Source: a virus. Taken from it: a stretch of 64,000 nt of DNA. Positions 52,201 through 64,000 of this stretch are shown in pieces (position 1 is the stretch's first letter; every line of letters begins with the position of its first letter). The translations under genes and the position numbers were made by a program. Below the pieces are notes generated by a model. The model was not told the DNA's origin. It searched no databases and saw only the letters and a program-made list of their open reading frames with translations. The DNA is taken from positions 18,354 to 82,353 of IMG/VR virus record IMGVR_UViG_3300036831_000050; one strand, given 5' to 3'.

Positions 52201-55200
52201 CCGCTCGGCAACACCGACTGGGGCTGCTGTGGCGACGCGATGACCATTCACGGCATCGAGGCGTTCCACACCTTCAACCAGACTCCAGTCCCGCCGTTCG
52301 TCGTGGGTGACTCGTTGGGCCTCTACTCCGCCGTGAGCGGGTTCAACATCAACGCCGGTCCTCCCGGCAACAACCCGACGGACACCGGGACCGACAATCA
52401 GCAGCTAGTGGACTACTGGCGGAACCAGGGCGTCCTCTGTGCTGCCGATGGAAGCAGGCACAGCATCGCTGGCTCTCTGTTCGTGGACCCGAAGGACCAA
52501 CGGGTGACACGACTGGCGATCTACGAGTTCTTGGTCCTGTTCCGTGCGGTGGGCTTGCCCATTGCCGCGCAGGGTCAGAACCGCTGGGTACAGACCGACC
52601 CGAACCTGCAAGGCAATGCAGCGGTCGGGTCCTGGGGCTATCACGACATTCCCTACTTCAGCTACGACAGTACGTGGTATCACGCCGATAGCTGGGGTGA
52701 GGACATCTTGATCGGCCGCAGATGGGACCAAGACTACGGAGTACAGGGCTTCGTGGTCGTCACACAAGAGATGACAAACCTTCAGGGCGTCAGTCCCTCG
52801 GGTCTCGATTGGACGCGACTCAATCAAGACCTGGCGAACTTCCCCGCCCAGACGGCCAACCAGTAAAGGGGAGCTTCACACATGAGTCCAAGGAACCTAC
52901 TCGCCACTGCTGCCAGTGGCCTGTCCATCGAGCGCGTGGTTGCGCTCCTGACACCGTTCTTCAGCGCCGGGGCTGGGTGGGTCACCAGCGTCATCGCTCA
53001 CAACATTCCGGGGGTGAGCGTCCCTTCTGGGTGGGTGGCCGGTCTCTTTGCGACCGGCACTGCCGCAGCCGCAGCAGCCGCCCTCAAATGGCTGCACGGC
53101 CGACAGAAGTTCGTCAACTTCACGACGGACTCCGAGCATGTCATTCAAGAGGTGGTGTCACGCCTCCAAGCCGTCGGCGGCGCCCCGCTTGTTGACATCG
53201 AGAAGGTGCTGGCGGCTCACAGCTCGCAGATCATCGACGCGCTCGGCAACAAGATCGGGGCGCCTCCATCAGCGGAGGACATCGCGAAGAAGATCGTCCA
53301 AGAGCTGTGGCCACATCAGGCCGCTGGCGCTTCGGTGGCGGGTACTGGCCCGTCGGTGGCTGGCGCCACAGCGTGACAGGAGTAAAGACGGAGTGGCACT
53401 TGGCCGAGCTTTCCTCGGCCGAGTGCGACCCGTTTGCCACCGTGGTGTACTCAAGCGGCGTGACCATCGACCTGCAAGCCCCGGACGAGGAGCTGGTGCG
53501 ACAGTATTTCTCGCTGGTGAAGCGCGAGGGGCGAATGGCGGGCGGCGGCCTGACCTGTCAGCTCAAGGCCGACGGCCAGGACTGCCGGACGTGTCCCTCC
53601 GCCACGCTGGAGGAGGACGAGAAGCGCAGCCGTCTGTGCCGCCTGGGCAAGGACCAACGACTGCTCGAAGGTCTCATCGAGGACCGTATGGACGCGGAGG
53701 CCGCTCGCCTGGCACCGCTGCGCGAGCTGGCCGAGATGGTGGGCGAGATGGGCGAGCTGGGTGAGATACCCGACGACCTGTCCGAGCTGCTGACTTCAGT
53801 TGGGCTGTAGTGCTCCCGCTCCTGCTCTTCATCTTCCTGCCGCCCTGCATTAGGCGTCGCCTTCCTCTGCGTGAGATGTTCGACGGGGAGGCGGCGCTGG
53901 AGTCGGTGCTGGCCTACGCGGCTGAGGTGACAGGTGTTAGACCAGCTTGACGCGCTGGACACCGGGGCCATCTTCTCCCCTTGCCGCCGCTGGCGCTACC
54001 TCCTGTGGCGCCGCTGGGACCGCGACAAGGGCATCTGCGCGTTCATCGGCCTGAACCCGTCCACGGCCGACGAGACCGTGGACGACCCGACCGTGAGGCG
54101 GTGCATACGCTTCGCGAAGGACTGGGGCTACGGCTCGCTGTGGATGCTCAACGCATTCGCCTTCCGGGCCACCGACCCGCGTGTCATGAAGGCGGCCGGT
54201 GGCGCCGCGCTCGGACCGCAGAACAACCTCTACCTTCAGCAGGCTGGCCTCAACTGTGACATCGTGGTCGCCGCGTGGGGCGCGCACTGCCCCGGCTCGC
54301 GCCAGGACGAGATCAGGACCGCGTTCGCGGGTATGGCCAAGCCGCTCTACCTGCTCGGCCAGACCAAAGACGGCTGCCCTCGCCACCCGCTGTACCTGCG
54401 AGCTGACACCCAGCCAGTGCGCTGGATGCCGCCTGCGGACGTGCGGTCGGTGAGCGTGGCCCATGGCTAAGTACAAGGGCGTCGCTCCGAAGGGTGGAGA
54501 GCGGGCCGAGGCGGTCACGCTCTTCCTGCGCGTCCCGGCCGTGGACTGGCCACGCATCGTGGTCGGAGAGAAGACCGAGTTCCGCACGACGCCACGCGAA
54601 GGCTCGCGCATGGGCAAGGCTAAGTGTCCAACTCCAGTCGTGGCGTACCGGACGCGGCAGGGCCACGACAACGACTTCAAGCTGCTCCTCTTGCAGGAGA
54701 TGCGGGCCGAGCCGCTGTTCGCCGTGTCCGAGGTGCCGGAGTCGCTGGCTCGCGAGGGCTTCGAGACCTACGACCTGTTCCGGCGCTACTGGCGCGCTCG
54801 CCAGCGCAGGCCGTTCGTGCCGCTGGAGGTGGTGCAGGTCTGGCGGGTGTGCCTGCCGACACAGCGTGACTACCGGGACATGGGCGACCGGCTGCTCTGT
54901 CAGCTCTACGGGCCTTACCTATGACCCGCTTCGGTGAGCCGATCTCGGACCCGCACAGCTTCCATCTGGAGGCGCGCTACCAGGCGCTCTGCGCGGTGTG
55001 TGGGAAGGCCAAGGGATCGCGGCCGGACGGCTTCGGCCGCTACTGGCACGCGCACCACGTCTGCCCGAAGGTAATCTTGAAGCGACTGCACTTCCCGCAG
55101 TACGACACTCGCAACGCCCTGCGGCTCTGTACGGACTGTCACATGGCCTTTGAGTGGGCCGGACCGGGTAAGATCGCCGTGCCCATCACCAAGTGGAAGC

Positions 55201-58200
55201 AGCAGAACGTGTGCTATGTCTGGGAGGTGCTAGGCGTGGCAGCGGTGCAGCTCGAAGACAAGTACGGGCCGCTCGATGTGGACGAGCGGTGGGTGAAGCA
55301 TCTATCGGAGGAGTGTGACCATTGTCAGAGAATAACGGCGACGGCCGCGTAGTCACTGACTACACAGTCGAGCTGCCTTCCGGTGGACCGCTCCACCTCC
55401 AGACGCCCGATGAGGTGGACCTGTGGACGACGGCGCTTGAACGCTACCGCGAGGACTACCTGCTGGTCAAGCACAACGACCTAGTGACACTGGGCGCGCT
55501 CCTCCAGCAGCAAATCATCATCTTCCGCTGTCAGACCGCCATCAACGGCATGGAGCCGGAGCTGGACGCCCAGAAGGTCCCGACCGGCAACTACAAGCGG
55601 TCCAAGATCGACGGCGCCGACCTGGCGGCCTACCAGCGCACCCTCACAGAGGCGACGAAGGAATACCGGGCGCTGGAGAAGCAGCTCGGCATCGACAAGG
55701 CCACCCGCGAGCAGGGCGGAGCGCACAACGTGGAGACCTACGTCCGCGACCTGAAGCGCGCCGCGCACGCACGTGGCATTCACATCACGACTCAAGTTCT
55801 GGAGTACCAGCGCGTCTTCAAGGAACTGGGCTGGCGACTGCGCGTGCTCTACAAGGCCGACTCCCAGGACCGGGCCTACCACGCGATCACGCCGAAGTCG
55901 GTCCTAGACTGGATCAAGGCCGAGATCGAACGACTCGAACAGGTGGACCGTGACTTCGCCGCCGAGACAGGCAAGCTCTATGCCGGAAAGCTCTAGCGTG
56001 GGTGTCATCACGGCCTGGCGCGCGGCAGTGCTGGAGCTGCTGGGTGCCCTGACACCGGGGATGGTGCCATGGGCGTAGAGGTAGAACTGTGGGCCGACGG
56101 CTCTGGCACCACCAGCGGACCCATCGGCTTCGCCTGGGTGCTCATACACCGGCCGACGGGTGTCATTCGAGAGGGCCACGCAGGCGCCACCGAGGGCACC
56201 AACAACCGAGCGGAACTATTGGCGGTTATTTCCGGTCTGCGCGCACTCAACCGCCCCGTCGAGGTGGAAATCACCACCGATAGCGAGTACGTGGGCAAGG
56301 CGTACCCGCAGGGCTGGGTGGACGCCTGGAAGCACAAGAACTGGCGCAAGGTCAAGAACGTGGACCTGTGGCTGGAGCTGGACCGCGAGATACAGCGTCA
56401 CGTCGCCGTCACGTGGAAGTGGGTCAGGGGTCACACCGGCCACCGCTTCAACGAGTCCTGCGACCGGCGCGCCGGGGAGTGTCGCCGCGCGATCATCGCT
56501 GCGATAGCCGAGTCCTCACCCCTGACCGGGCTGGCCTTCCCCGTGCACGGCGAGCTGCCTAAGGAACAACTCAAGTTGGTGGGTAATGGCTAAGGGCCAG
56601 CTCGGCATCATCGACGGCACCAAGAACATCGAGACCAGCGAGGGCACATGGCTCTTCGATGACGACGACTGGGCGCTCTTCGCCCAGCTCTGTGACCCGG
56701 TGTTCTGCGCCGAGCTGCTGTTCGAGGACCCCAACAACAAAGAGTTCAGCGGGTGCTACAAGGTGCGCGACCACCAGTACCCGCTCTTCAGGCCACCTGG
56801 CCGGTACAACGTCGCGCCGTGTGCCCGTGACGTTGGCAAGACCGAGAGCATCAAGGCGCGGTCGGTGTCACACATCTTCAGGCGCATGGGCGAAGACCTG
56901 CTCCTGACAGCACCGCAGATGATTCACCTCAAGCCGCTGACCGACGCGGTAGAGGGCCGCATCAACAGCGTGCGGCTGTGCCGGGAGTTCCTGAAGACCG
57001 ATGCGCAGAAGACCGGCTTCACTCACAACCCCTTCCAGGCCGACTTCGTGGACGGCACGAAGATCATGGGCCGCATTCCCCACATGGACGGCAAGGGTGT
57101 CAAGGGCATGCACGAACCCGACCTGATCGGTGACGAGATGCAGGACTACCCGGAGGCGGGCTGGACCGAGGTGTTCCCGACGGTGATGAAGGACCACACC
57201 AACGCCGCTGGCGAGTACGACTTCTCGATGACGTTCTACGGCGTGCACGGTGCTGGCCAGGGCGGCGGCTTCGGCCGCATCGCCAGAGAGCCGTCTTACA
57301 ACATGACTGTCGTTACGCGGTTGCAGACGCAGAACTGGGGGCGCGAGGAGAAGCGGGCCACGGCGGCCATGTACGGCGGCGTTCACTCCCCCGACTACCG
57401 CCGCAACGTCCTGGGCGAGCCGGGACAGGCGTTCTCGCAGTTCTTCTCCGCCGCGCGCCTGCTGTCATGCGTCGATCAGGTCGCGGACTCGCGCTACAAC
57501 ACGGCCACCTTCAAGGCGCAAGAGCTGCACGCCGAAGAGGTGGACACGATGATCGGTGAGGGCGGCGACGTGGGCGAGCTACTGGACCTGCCAGCCGAGC
57601 TTGGCCAGCAGGTCTACGGCGGCATGGACGTGGGCCTCGTCACGGACCCGACTGTCATTACGCTCTGGGCCGTGCTGCCGGACGCGCATAAGAAGTCGCG
57701 CCTCCAGCTCATTCGCATGATTCACCTCTGGCGGTTCCGCGAGAAGCAGATTCGCCAGGCCACCTATCGCATTGGTCTCCAGTACGGCTTGACACTGCGC
57801 GCCTTCGGCCAGGACATCACCGGCCTGGGCCTGCCGCTGTATCAGGCCATGGAGGACGACGAGCAGTGCCCCGCCCACCTCAAGGACGTGTCACACGGCT
57901 ACGTGTTCAACGCCAAGGTGCCGGTCGCCGTGGACAAGAACTACGTTAGCGAGCAAGGGCAGCAGCTCGTAGACCAGTACGGCAACATCGTTGAGATCGT
58001 CCGTGACAAGTGGACGGGCCAAGAGACCCTGGTGGCCAAGATGACGATGATTGAGGCCAGCACGCGCTACCTGCGTGGCTTCGTTGACACGGGGTTCCTG
58101 CTGCTCCCGTTCCACGACAAGCTCCTCATCGACTTCCAGGGCGAGACCGAGCAGCGCGTGAAGGCCATGGCCGGTGTCAGGAAAAAGCCCAACGCCTTCC

Positions 58201-61200
58201 ACATGCTCGACTCCGCCCGCGCCATGGCTATGTCCTACAAGCAGGGGGAGGTGCAGGAGATGGTCTACGCCCATGCGCCGGGGCCGGTGCTTGACCGTGC
58301 AGTTGACATGACAGGCGCCAGCCTGGCGACCACGATGCGCTGATGGCTGTCCTGCACCACGACTCACGGTCACGTGACTACTGGGTCCGCAACAATGTGA
58401 GCGGCGGCTACCTGCGCGTGCCAAAGACGCCCGTGGAGAAGATCATGCTGGGCGCCAAGCTGATGAAGATGAAGAGGGACTTCCTGAGGAGGCAAGCCGA
58501 ACGTGGAAGCTGACATCGAAGAGATCAAGCAGGCCGTGCACGACGCGGTGAAGCTCCGGCCGCCGACGAACGACGACGAACGGCTCCCCCCTCAGGCGAA
58601 GGTGTCACTGTTCGAGGACTACTTGTTACGGTCGGCGTGGATGCGCGCAGAGTTGGAGGAGTGCGTGTTCTGGCTCGACGGCGTGGTGGCAGAGTTGAAG
58701 GCCAAGGTGGAGAGTATGACCGGCTATGAAGCTCTGCTCCCGCGCAAGCCACAGGACCGCATCACGCAGGCAGACATCAACGCGGCGAAGGCCAAGGTTG
58801 ACCCCCCGACCTTTGAGGCGGGGGCCGAGGCCAAGCACCTCCGGGTGCACGCCCTGCGGCAGATCACACGCTTGGAGTTCGAGGCCCAGTGGGTCATTTC
58901 ACGGGCTTACACCATGATTTCAGGTGGCTCGTAGGTCAAATCGCCGGTCGGCGGCGTAAATTACAGAGAGATGGCGCGGCTCTGGGACACCAACATGGCG
59001 GACAAGGCTGCGGCCATCGACCAGGCCACCAAGCTCGGTGGGGTCGTCGTCCACCCGCCGAAGAGCACCGGCTTTGGCCAGGAGCGCCCGCAGCCGCCAC
59101 ACCGGCTGCGCCTTGAGGCCGAAGGCAGTCATCTCCCCGGCCAGCCGGACGAGGACTTCTGATGACCGAGCCGACCTTCCCCGCCGTCGCCCAGCCGCCC
59201 ATGCGCCGTGGCCACCACGGCGAGATGGTCAACGCGATCATCGACAACCGGACCGGCCTGCCTGACGAGGCGATTCGCGAGGTGGTTCGCGACCGCTGGA
59301 TAGAGACAGCCGGTCTCCAGTACAGCGTCCCGACGAACTTCCAGCTCTACTCCAACAACCAGGGGTCGATGCTGGCTCGGACGCCGTTCAAGACCCCGGC
59401 GTCGGTCATAGACGAGATCAAGTTGGCCCGTAGCGTGGCCGACACCGACGATGACGTGGGCGGCATCATCGGCAACATGATCGCCATTGCCTTCGGGGAC
59501 GGCGTGACCAACCAACACCGGGACGAGAAGACGCTGGAGTTCTTCAACCAGATGACAGCGCCGACGGCCATGGACATCGAGACCGTCTTCGAGGAGATGT
59601 ACCGCGAGTTCCTGATCGCGGGCAGCATCACCACTGTCACCATCTTCGGGCGCCAGCGCATGCAGTATTGGCCGCTGAAGAGCGAGACCCCGGTCCAGGC
59701 CCAGCTTCAGGTGCCCAACGTCGGCATCTTGCCCGCCGAGAATGTCCGTGTCATCTCCAACGACATCATGCGCCAGGGCACGCTCGCCTACTACGTGGAG
59801 GACCAGAACCTCAAGCGGTGGCTGAACGAGTACCTTGACCCGAACACGCCTGGCTCGCGGAAGGCGATCATGGCGATGCAGGAGCCTGTGACAGCGGCGC
59901 TCTTCACCGGCAAGGTGCAGATTCCACTCACCGACGGTGACCCGGCCTCGCGCGGTCAGACGCTCTACACGATGAACCCGCGCATGATTCACCGCTCCAC
60001 GGCGCCGAAGGGAGCCGCCCCATACCCGCGTCCGTTCCTGACACGCAACTTCGCGCTGCTGGAGGCCAAGCGGCTGCTCAACATCATGGACTACGCGCTG
60101 CTCCAGGGCGGCACCAACTACATCGTGGTGGCGAAGAAGGGCAGCGACAACCTGCCCGCCCAGCAGGGTGAGGTGGACAACCTGATGGAGCAGGTACGGC
60201 ACGCTTCCCGTTCAGGCGTAATGGTCGGCGACCACCGGCTGTCCATCGAGATCATCACGCCGAACCTCAGCGAGCTGCTGGAGCCGAAGAAGCGCATGCT
60301 CCTCGGTCGCAAGCTGAAGATGGGCCTGATGCGTCAGACCGAGGAAGTGACAAGCGACGCCGGGACGCAGGGCGCGACCAACGAAATGGAGATGACAGCG
60401 CGCGTCGTCGGAGCCGACCGGCGCAAACTGATTCGTCACGCCAAGGCCACCTTCTACGACGAGACCTCCACGCGCAACCGCTCGGTCTTCCCGATGGGTG
60501 CGCCGAACATCTGGGCACCGAAGATCATTCTCAGCAACGTCGCCGTCTTCTGGACCAACGTGCTCAATGCTCGCGACCGGGGTGACATTCCTCGCCGTTG
60601 GGTGGTGGAGGCGCTGGGCTATGACTACGATGCCGCCCTGGCCGAGCGCGAGCGCGAGCTGGCCCGTGGCGACGATGACATCTTGATGCCGGGTGCGGTG
60701 CCGTTCTCCAACCCCGGCGACCCGCAGGACAACAACTCCGGCCGTCCTCCGGGGGCGAGTCCCAACAACGGACGAACTCAAGACCTGCCGCAACCGATCA
60801 GCGCACGCCCACGCCGGGTTCTCCAGCGCAACGCTGGCGAGACCGTCACGGCCATGGTGGAGGACGGCGAGGTGCACTACATCGGAGAGACCACGGGCGC
60901 GGTGCTGGAGGAGTACGCCGACCGCGCCGACTTCAACGCCTACGTGACACAGGCCGAGAAGGACGCCATCGACTTCAACCAGACGCTCCGCTCTGGCCCC
61001 TCGGTCATCGTGCCGGTCAACCCGTACGTCCGCTGTGACGAGTACGCCTGTGTCAAGCTGGAGGAGGGCCTGCGCATGATCGTCGGCAGGCGCATCGGTG
61101 ACGAGGCGATGATCGCCAGGGCCATACGCTTCAGCGAGCCGCAGTTCGATCTCAGGAAGGCCAGCGAGTACGCACTGCGCTGGGGCTTCATCACCGAGCC

Positions 61201-64000
61201 GCTAGTGGAGGGCGACGAGGAGGCCCGCCGTCGTCGGCGCAACAGCGACGCTTCGTTCGGTGGCTTCGGTATGACATGTGTCAACTGCGGCACGTCGTTG
61301 AGCCAGAACAACGGCCCGGTGTGTCAGAACTGCGGCATGGACAACTCGGGCGGCAGCGGCGGCAACCTGGGCGAGGCCGCCATAGCCGAGGTGGTCAAGC
61401 TGCTGGTGGAGAGCGGCAACGCGAACACCGCGCGCCTCATCGAGGAGATCGCCAGGAGCCGGACCGTGCCGACGCCGCCCGCACCGGAGCCTGCCCCCGC
61501 GCCGGACCCAAAGCCTGAACCTGACCCTGCACCCACCCCAGAACCGGAGGAGTGACATGCTACGCCGACACATGCGCGACCGCGACACCAAGCGTGACCT
61601 TGAGGAGTTCGCGGCCCGCCGCGACGAGGACGCCCGCCAGCTCCAGACGTGGGCCACGGAGCATGCCTCCAAGTGGGCGCAGGAGGAGAACGCGGCGAAG
61701 TACAACGCCCAGCAGCGCCGTGACGCCGCCAAGCGTGGCGACGCCCTGCCGGACGGCAGCTTCCCGATCATGGACCAGGAGGACATGAACAACGCTGCCA
61801 CCCTGGCTGGCAACAGCAGCCACCCGAAGGCGACGGTCCACGCCCACATGAAGAAGCAGGCCAAGAAGAAGGGCCTGAAGCTGCCGGACTCGGTTAGCTA
61901 GGCGCCGACTCCAGTTCCGGCGTACATTATGAGGGGTGGAAGCGACACTCCTCGGTCGGCCGCACGTCTTCGAGCGCGGCGATAAGGTCTACCTGACGAC
62001 CCCGCTCACCGTGGCCAACCCCACGGACGGGCAGATCGAGGAGTTTGCGTTCGCGTCGGCCGTCAAGAACAAGGCGCCCAACGAGAACATCGGGTGGTTC
62101 CAGGGGCGCTACGTTGAGGCTGGCCGCGCCAACCTCAACAACGCGATGTGGCTGAGCGACGAGCTGGCGCTGAAGGCGCTGACTCCGATGCTCATGCCGG
62201 TCACCGTCATGCACGACCCGCGTACTGCCGTTGGCACCATCGCGGACTGCAAGCTCATCAACGAGACTGCCGGTGCCGCGCGCATCGACACCATCTTGGC
62301 CATCTGGCGTCATCGCTTCCCTGACATCTGGGAAGAGGCGGCGGCGAACATCGAGCGTGGCCAGATGATGCAGTCCATGGAGTGCTACGCGCCGTGGTAC
62401 ACGTGCTCGGAGTGCAGCCAGCAATACCTCAAGCTGCCGAACGGTTCCGAGCAGGCATCTTGGTGCGACCATTTACGGGCAAACTCAGGTCGGCGTATAT
62501 TAGGTGATGTTTGCTTCACCGGCACCGGGTTGATCTTCGGGAGTCGTGGCGGAGTGGGCGCCTACACAGAGGCGTACTTGGACCACTTCCAAAACGAGAT
62601 CGCGGAATACCACGACCGGGCACATGTGGACAGTTCGTATCGACCGACTCAGAGGAGCACAAGCGCAATGACACTGGTTCAGATCGAAGACACGGAACTG
62701 GCCGAGCTGCGCCGCGAGCGTAACGAGGCCAAGGCCCAGGTCGAAACGCTCCAGACGGAGAAGCGCGATCTGACCACCAAGGCTGAGCAGGCCGAGGCCG
62801 CGCAGAAGGCGGCCGAGACCGAGCGCGACACTGCCAAGCAGGAGACCGCGCAGCTCAAGACCGAGAAGGACAAGACTGAGCTGGCGAGCAAGCGCCTCAC
62901 GGCGCTCGGCCCCGGCTTCCTGGCCAAGCTGGGCGAGACCAGCAAGGCTCGCCTGACGGAGCTGGCCTCCACGTGCGACGACGCACAGTGGGACTCCGAG
63001 CTGGCCGAGCGCGAGGAGTGGGCCAAGGTCAAGCGTGACGCCCCCGCCGAGGGCGGCGCCACCCCGCCTCCGGGCGGCGGCGGCGACAACAACGGCAACG
63101 GCAGTGAGTCCACCGGGTTCAAGGACGAGGAAGTCGCCTCGTTCATGCGCTCGGGCGTCGCGACCCCCGCTGGCGGTGCGCCCGCACAGGACGGCTCAAC
63201 TTCAGTTCGCCAGTTGGCGCGGAGCTTCGGCTCGAAGCGCCAGGCGGCGGCCGGAGCCAAGTCGTAAGCAACTGAGACCCCTGAGAGGAGCCTGATTTCA
63301 CCATGAGTCCTGGCGTACTGACCCAGCAAGGCGCATACCCGCTACTCGGAACCGGCGCACTGCCCAACGTCGATGTCGCCTCCCCCGGCGAGGTGTGGTC
63401 CTACAAGCGCGCCAACGGCGTCATCATTCCCGGTTCCTGCGTCCGCCCACACGTCGTGGCGGGCATCGAGTGCGTCCAGCCGGTCGTCGCCGGTGACGCC
63501 GTGGTCGCAGCCGGTGACGGCATTCGGTCACAGGCGCTCTCCATCGCGCTGCGTCAGATCATGACGCCGGACTTGAACCCCGGCTCGCAGTTCAACCCGG
63601 CGCTGGGTCCGAACGAGATCGTCAACCTGCCCATCGCGGACCAGGACTACGTGCGCACGTACCACACGGGCGTCGTGCACCTGACACTGGTCAAGCCCGA
63701 CGCGACGTACGCCCCCGATGACATCATCGGCTGGGACGACACGGCGCCGCGTCCGGCCGGGAAGGCGGCTGGCCTCGGAGCCTGGGCCAAGCACAGCGAT
63801 GACAGTGCCGTCATCGCAGGCACCGACATTCTGATCGTGCACACGTTGCCGCGCTACTACGGCTCGAACAACGAGTGCGTCCTGACCTGCCGGTTCCTGC
63901 GGTCCAACCAGTAGGCAACCAGGCCGACCACCCACGAAAGAACCGAAGGGAGCTACACACAAATGGACGCCCTGGTAGAGCGCGCACTGGCCGAAGTGGC

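Overview
The window reads as 64 kb of a high-GC, tailed double-stranded DNA phage of an actinobacterium. The host inference rests on the GC-rich codon use, several genes whose -10 box lies 6-9 bases from the start codon (leaderless transcripts), and cell-wall enzymes of Rpf-like and GH25-like type. No sheath gene is visible, so a siphovirus is most likely. A tyrosine recombinase suggests a temperate or once-temperate phage, but I recognise no classical repressor. The tail genes are at the left edge and terminase, portal and head genes at the right edge. The map is therefore opened inside the virion block, and the major capsid to tape measure genes lie outside the window.

Layout. 1-7.7 kb (+): end of the tape measure gene, distal tail, a large baseplate protein, fibres, and two paralogous fibre proteins with Big1/invasin-like tails. 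7.8-18.7 kb (+): replication and recombination (annealing-type protein, RusA-like resolvase, DnaA-domain-IV-like protein, RecB/Cas4-like nuclease, winged-helix initiator, DnaB helicase, SSB-like protein), then a sigma-factor-like gene at 18.7 kb. 19.4-36.3 kb (-): small phage proteins, integrase, an HTH protein with a histone-like basic tail, a RuvB-like ATPase, and a MoxR AAA+ / VWA pair. 36.27-36.70 kb: a divergent control region packed with nested inverted repeats. 36.7-38.0 kb (+): two Ala/Arg-rich proteins in a stretch of unusual composition. 38.5-50.9 kb (+): about 37 small, mostly unknown genes coupled by ATGA/GTGA overlaps and separated by terminators and promoters. 50.9-53.4 kb (+): lysis-type genes (GH25-like lipoprotein, cysteine-peptidase-like protein, holin). 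53.4-64 kb (+): DUF1643, HNH endonuclease, small terminase, RNase H, large terminase, portal, protease with nested scaffold, decoration protein, start of the major capsid gene.

The most striking signal belongs to no single gene. A palindromic site, TTA-N6-AACTNNAGTT-N6-TAA (28 bp, outer ends often TTACG and CGTAA), recurs about 54 times by eye across the whole window. It occurs inside genes as well as in promoters, about one per 1.2 kb. It overlaps the promoter of the sigma-like gene, the control region and the leaderless promoter of the head protease. This looks like a genome-wide operator or nucleoid-organising system. The HTH/histone-tail protein at 21973-22812 is one candidate binder (inference). 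A second genome-wide signal is a strong excess of the pentamer TGACA/TGTCA. A third is a late-promoter-like word GGCGTANATTA, found five times in the late arm.

Coordinates, starts and counts come from reading by eye. Family calls rest on motifs, not on database searches.
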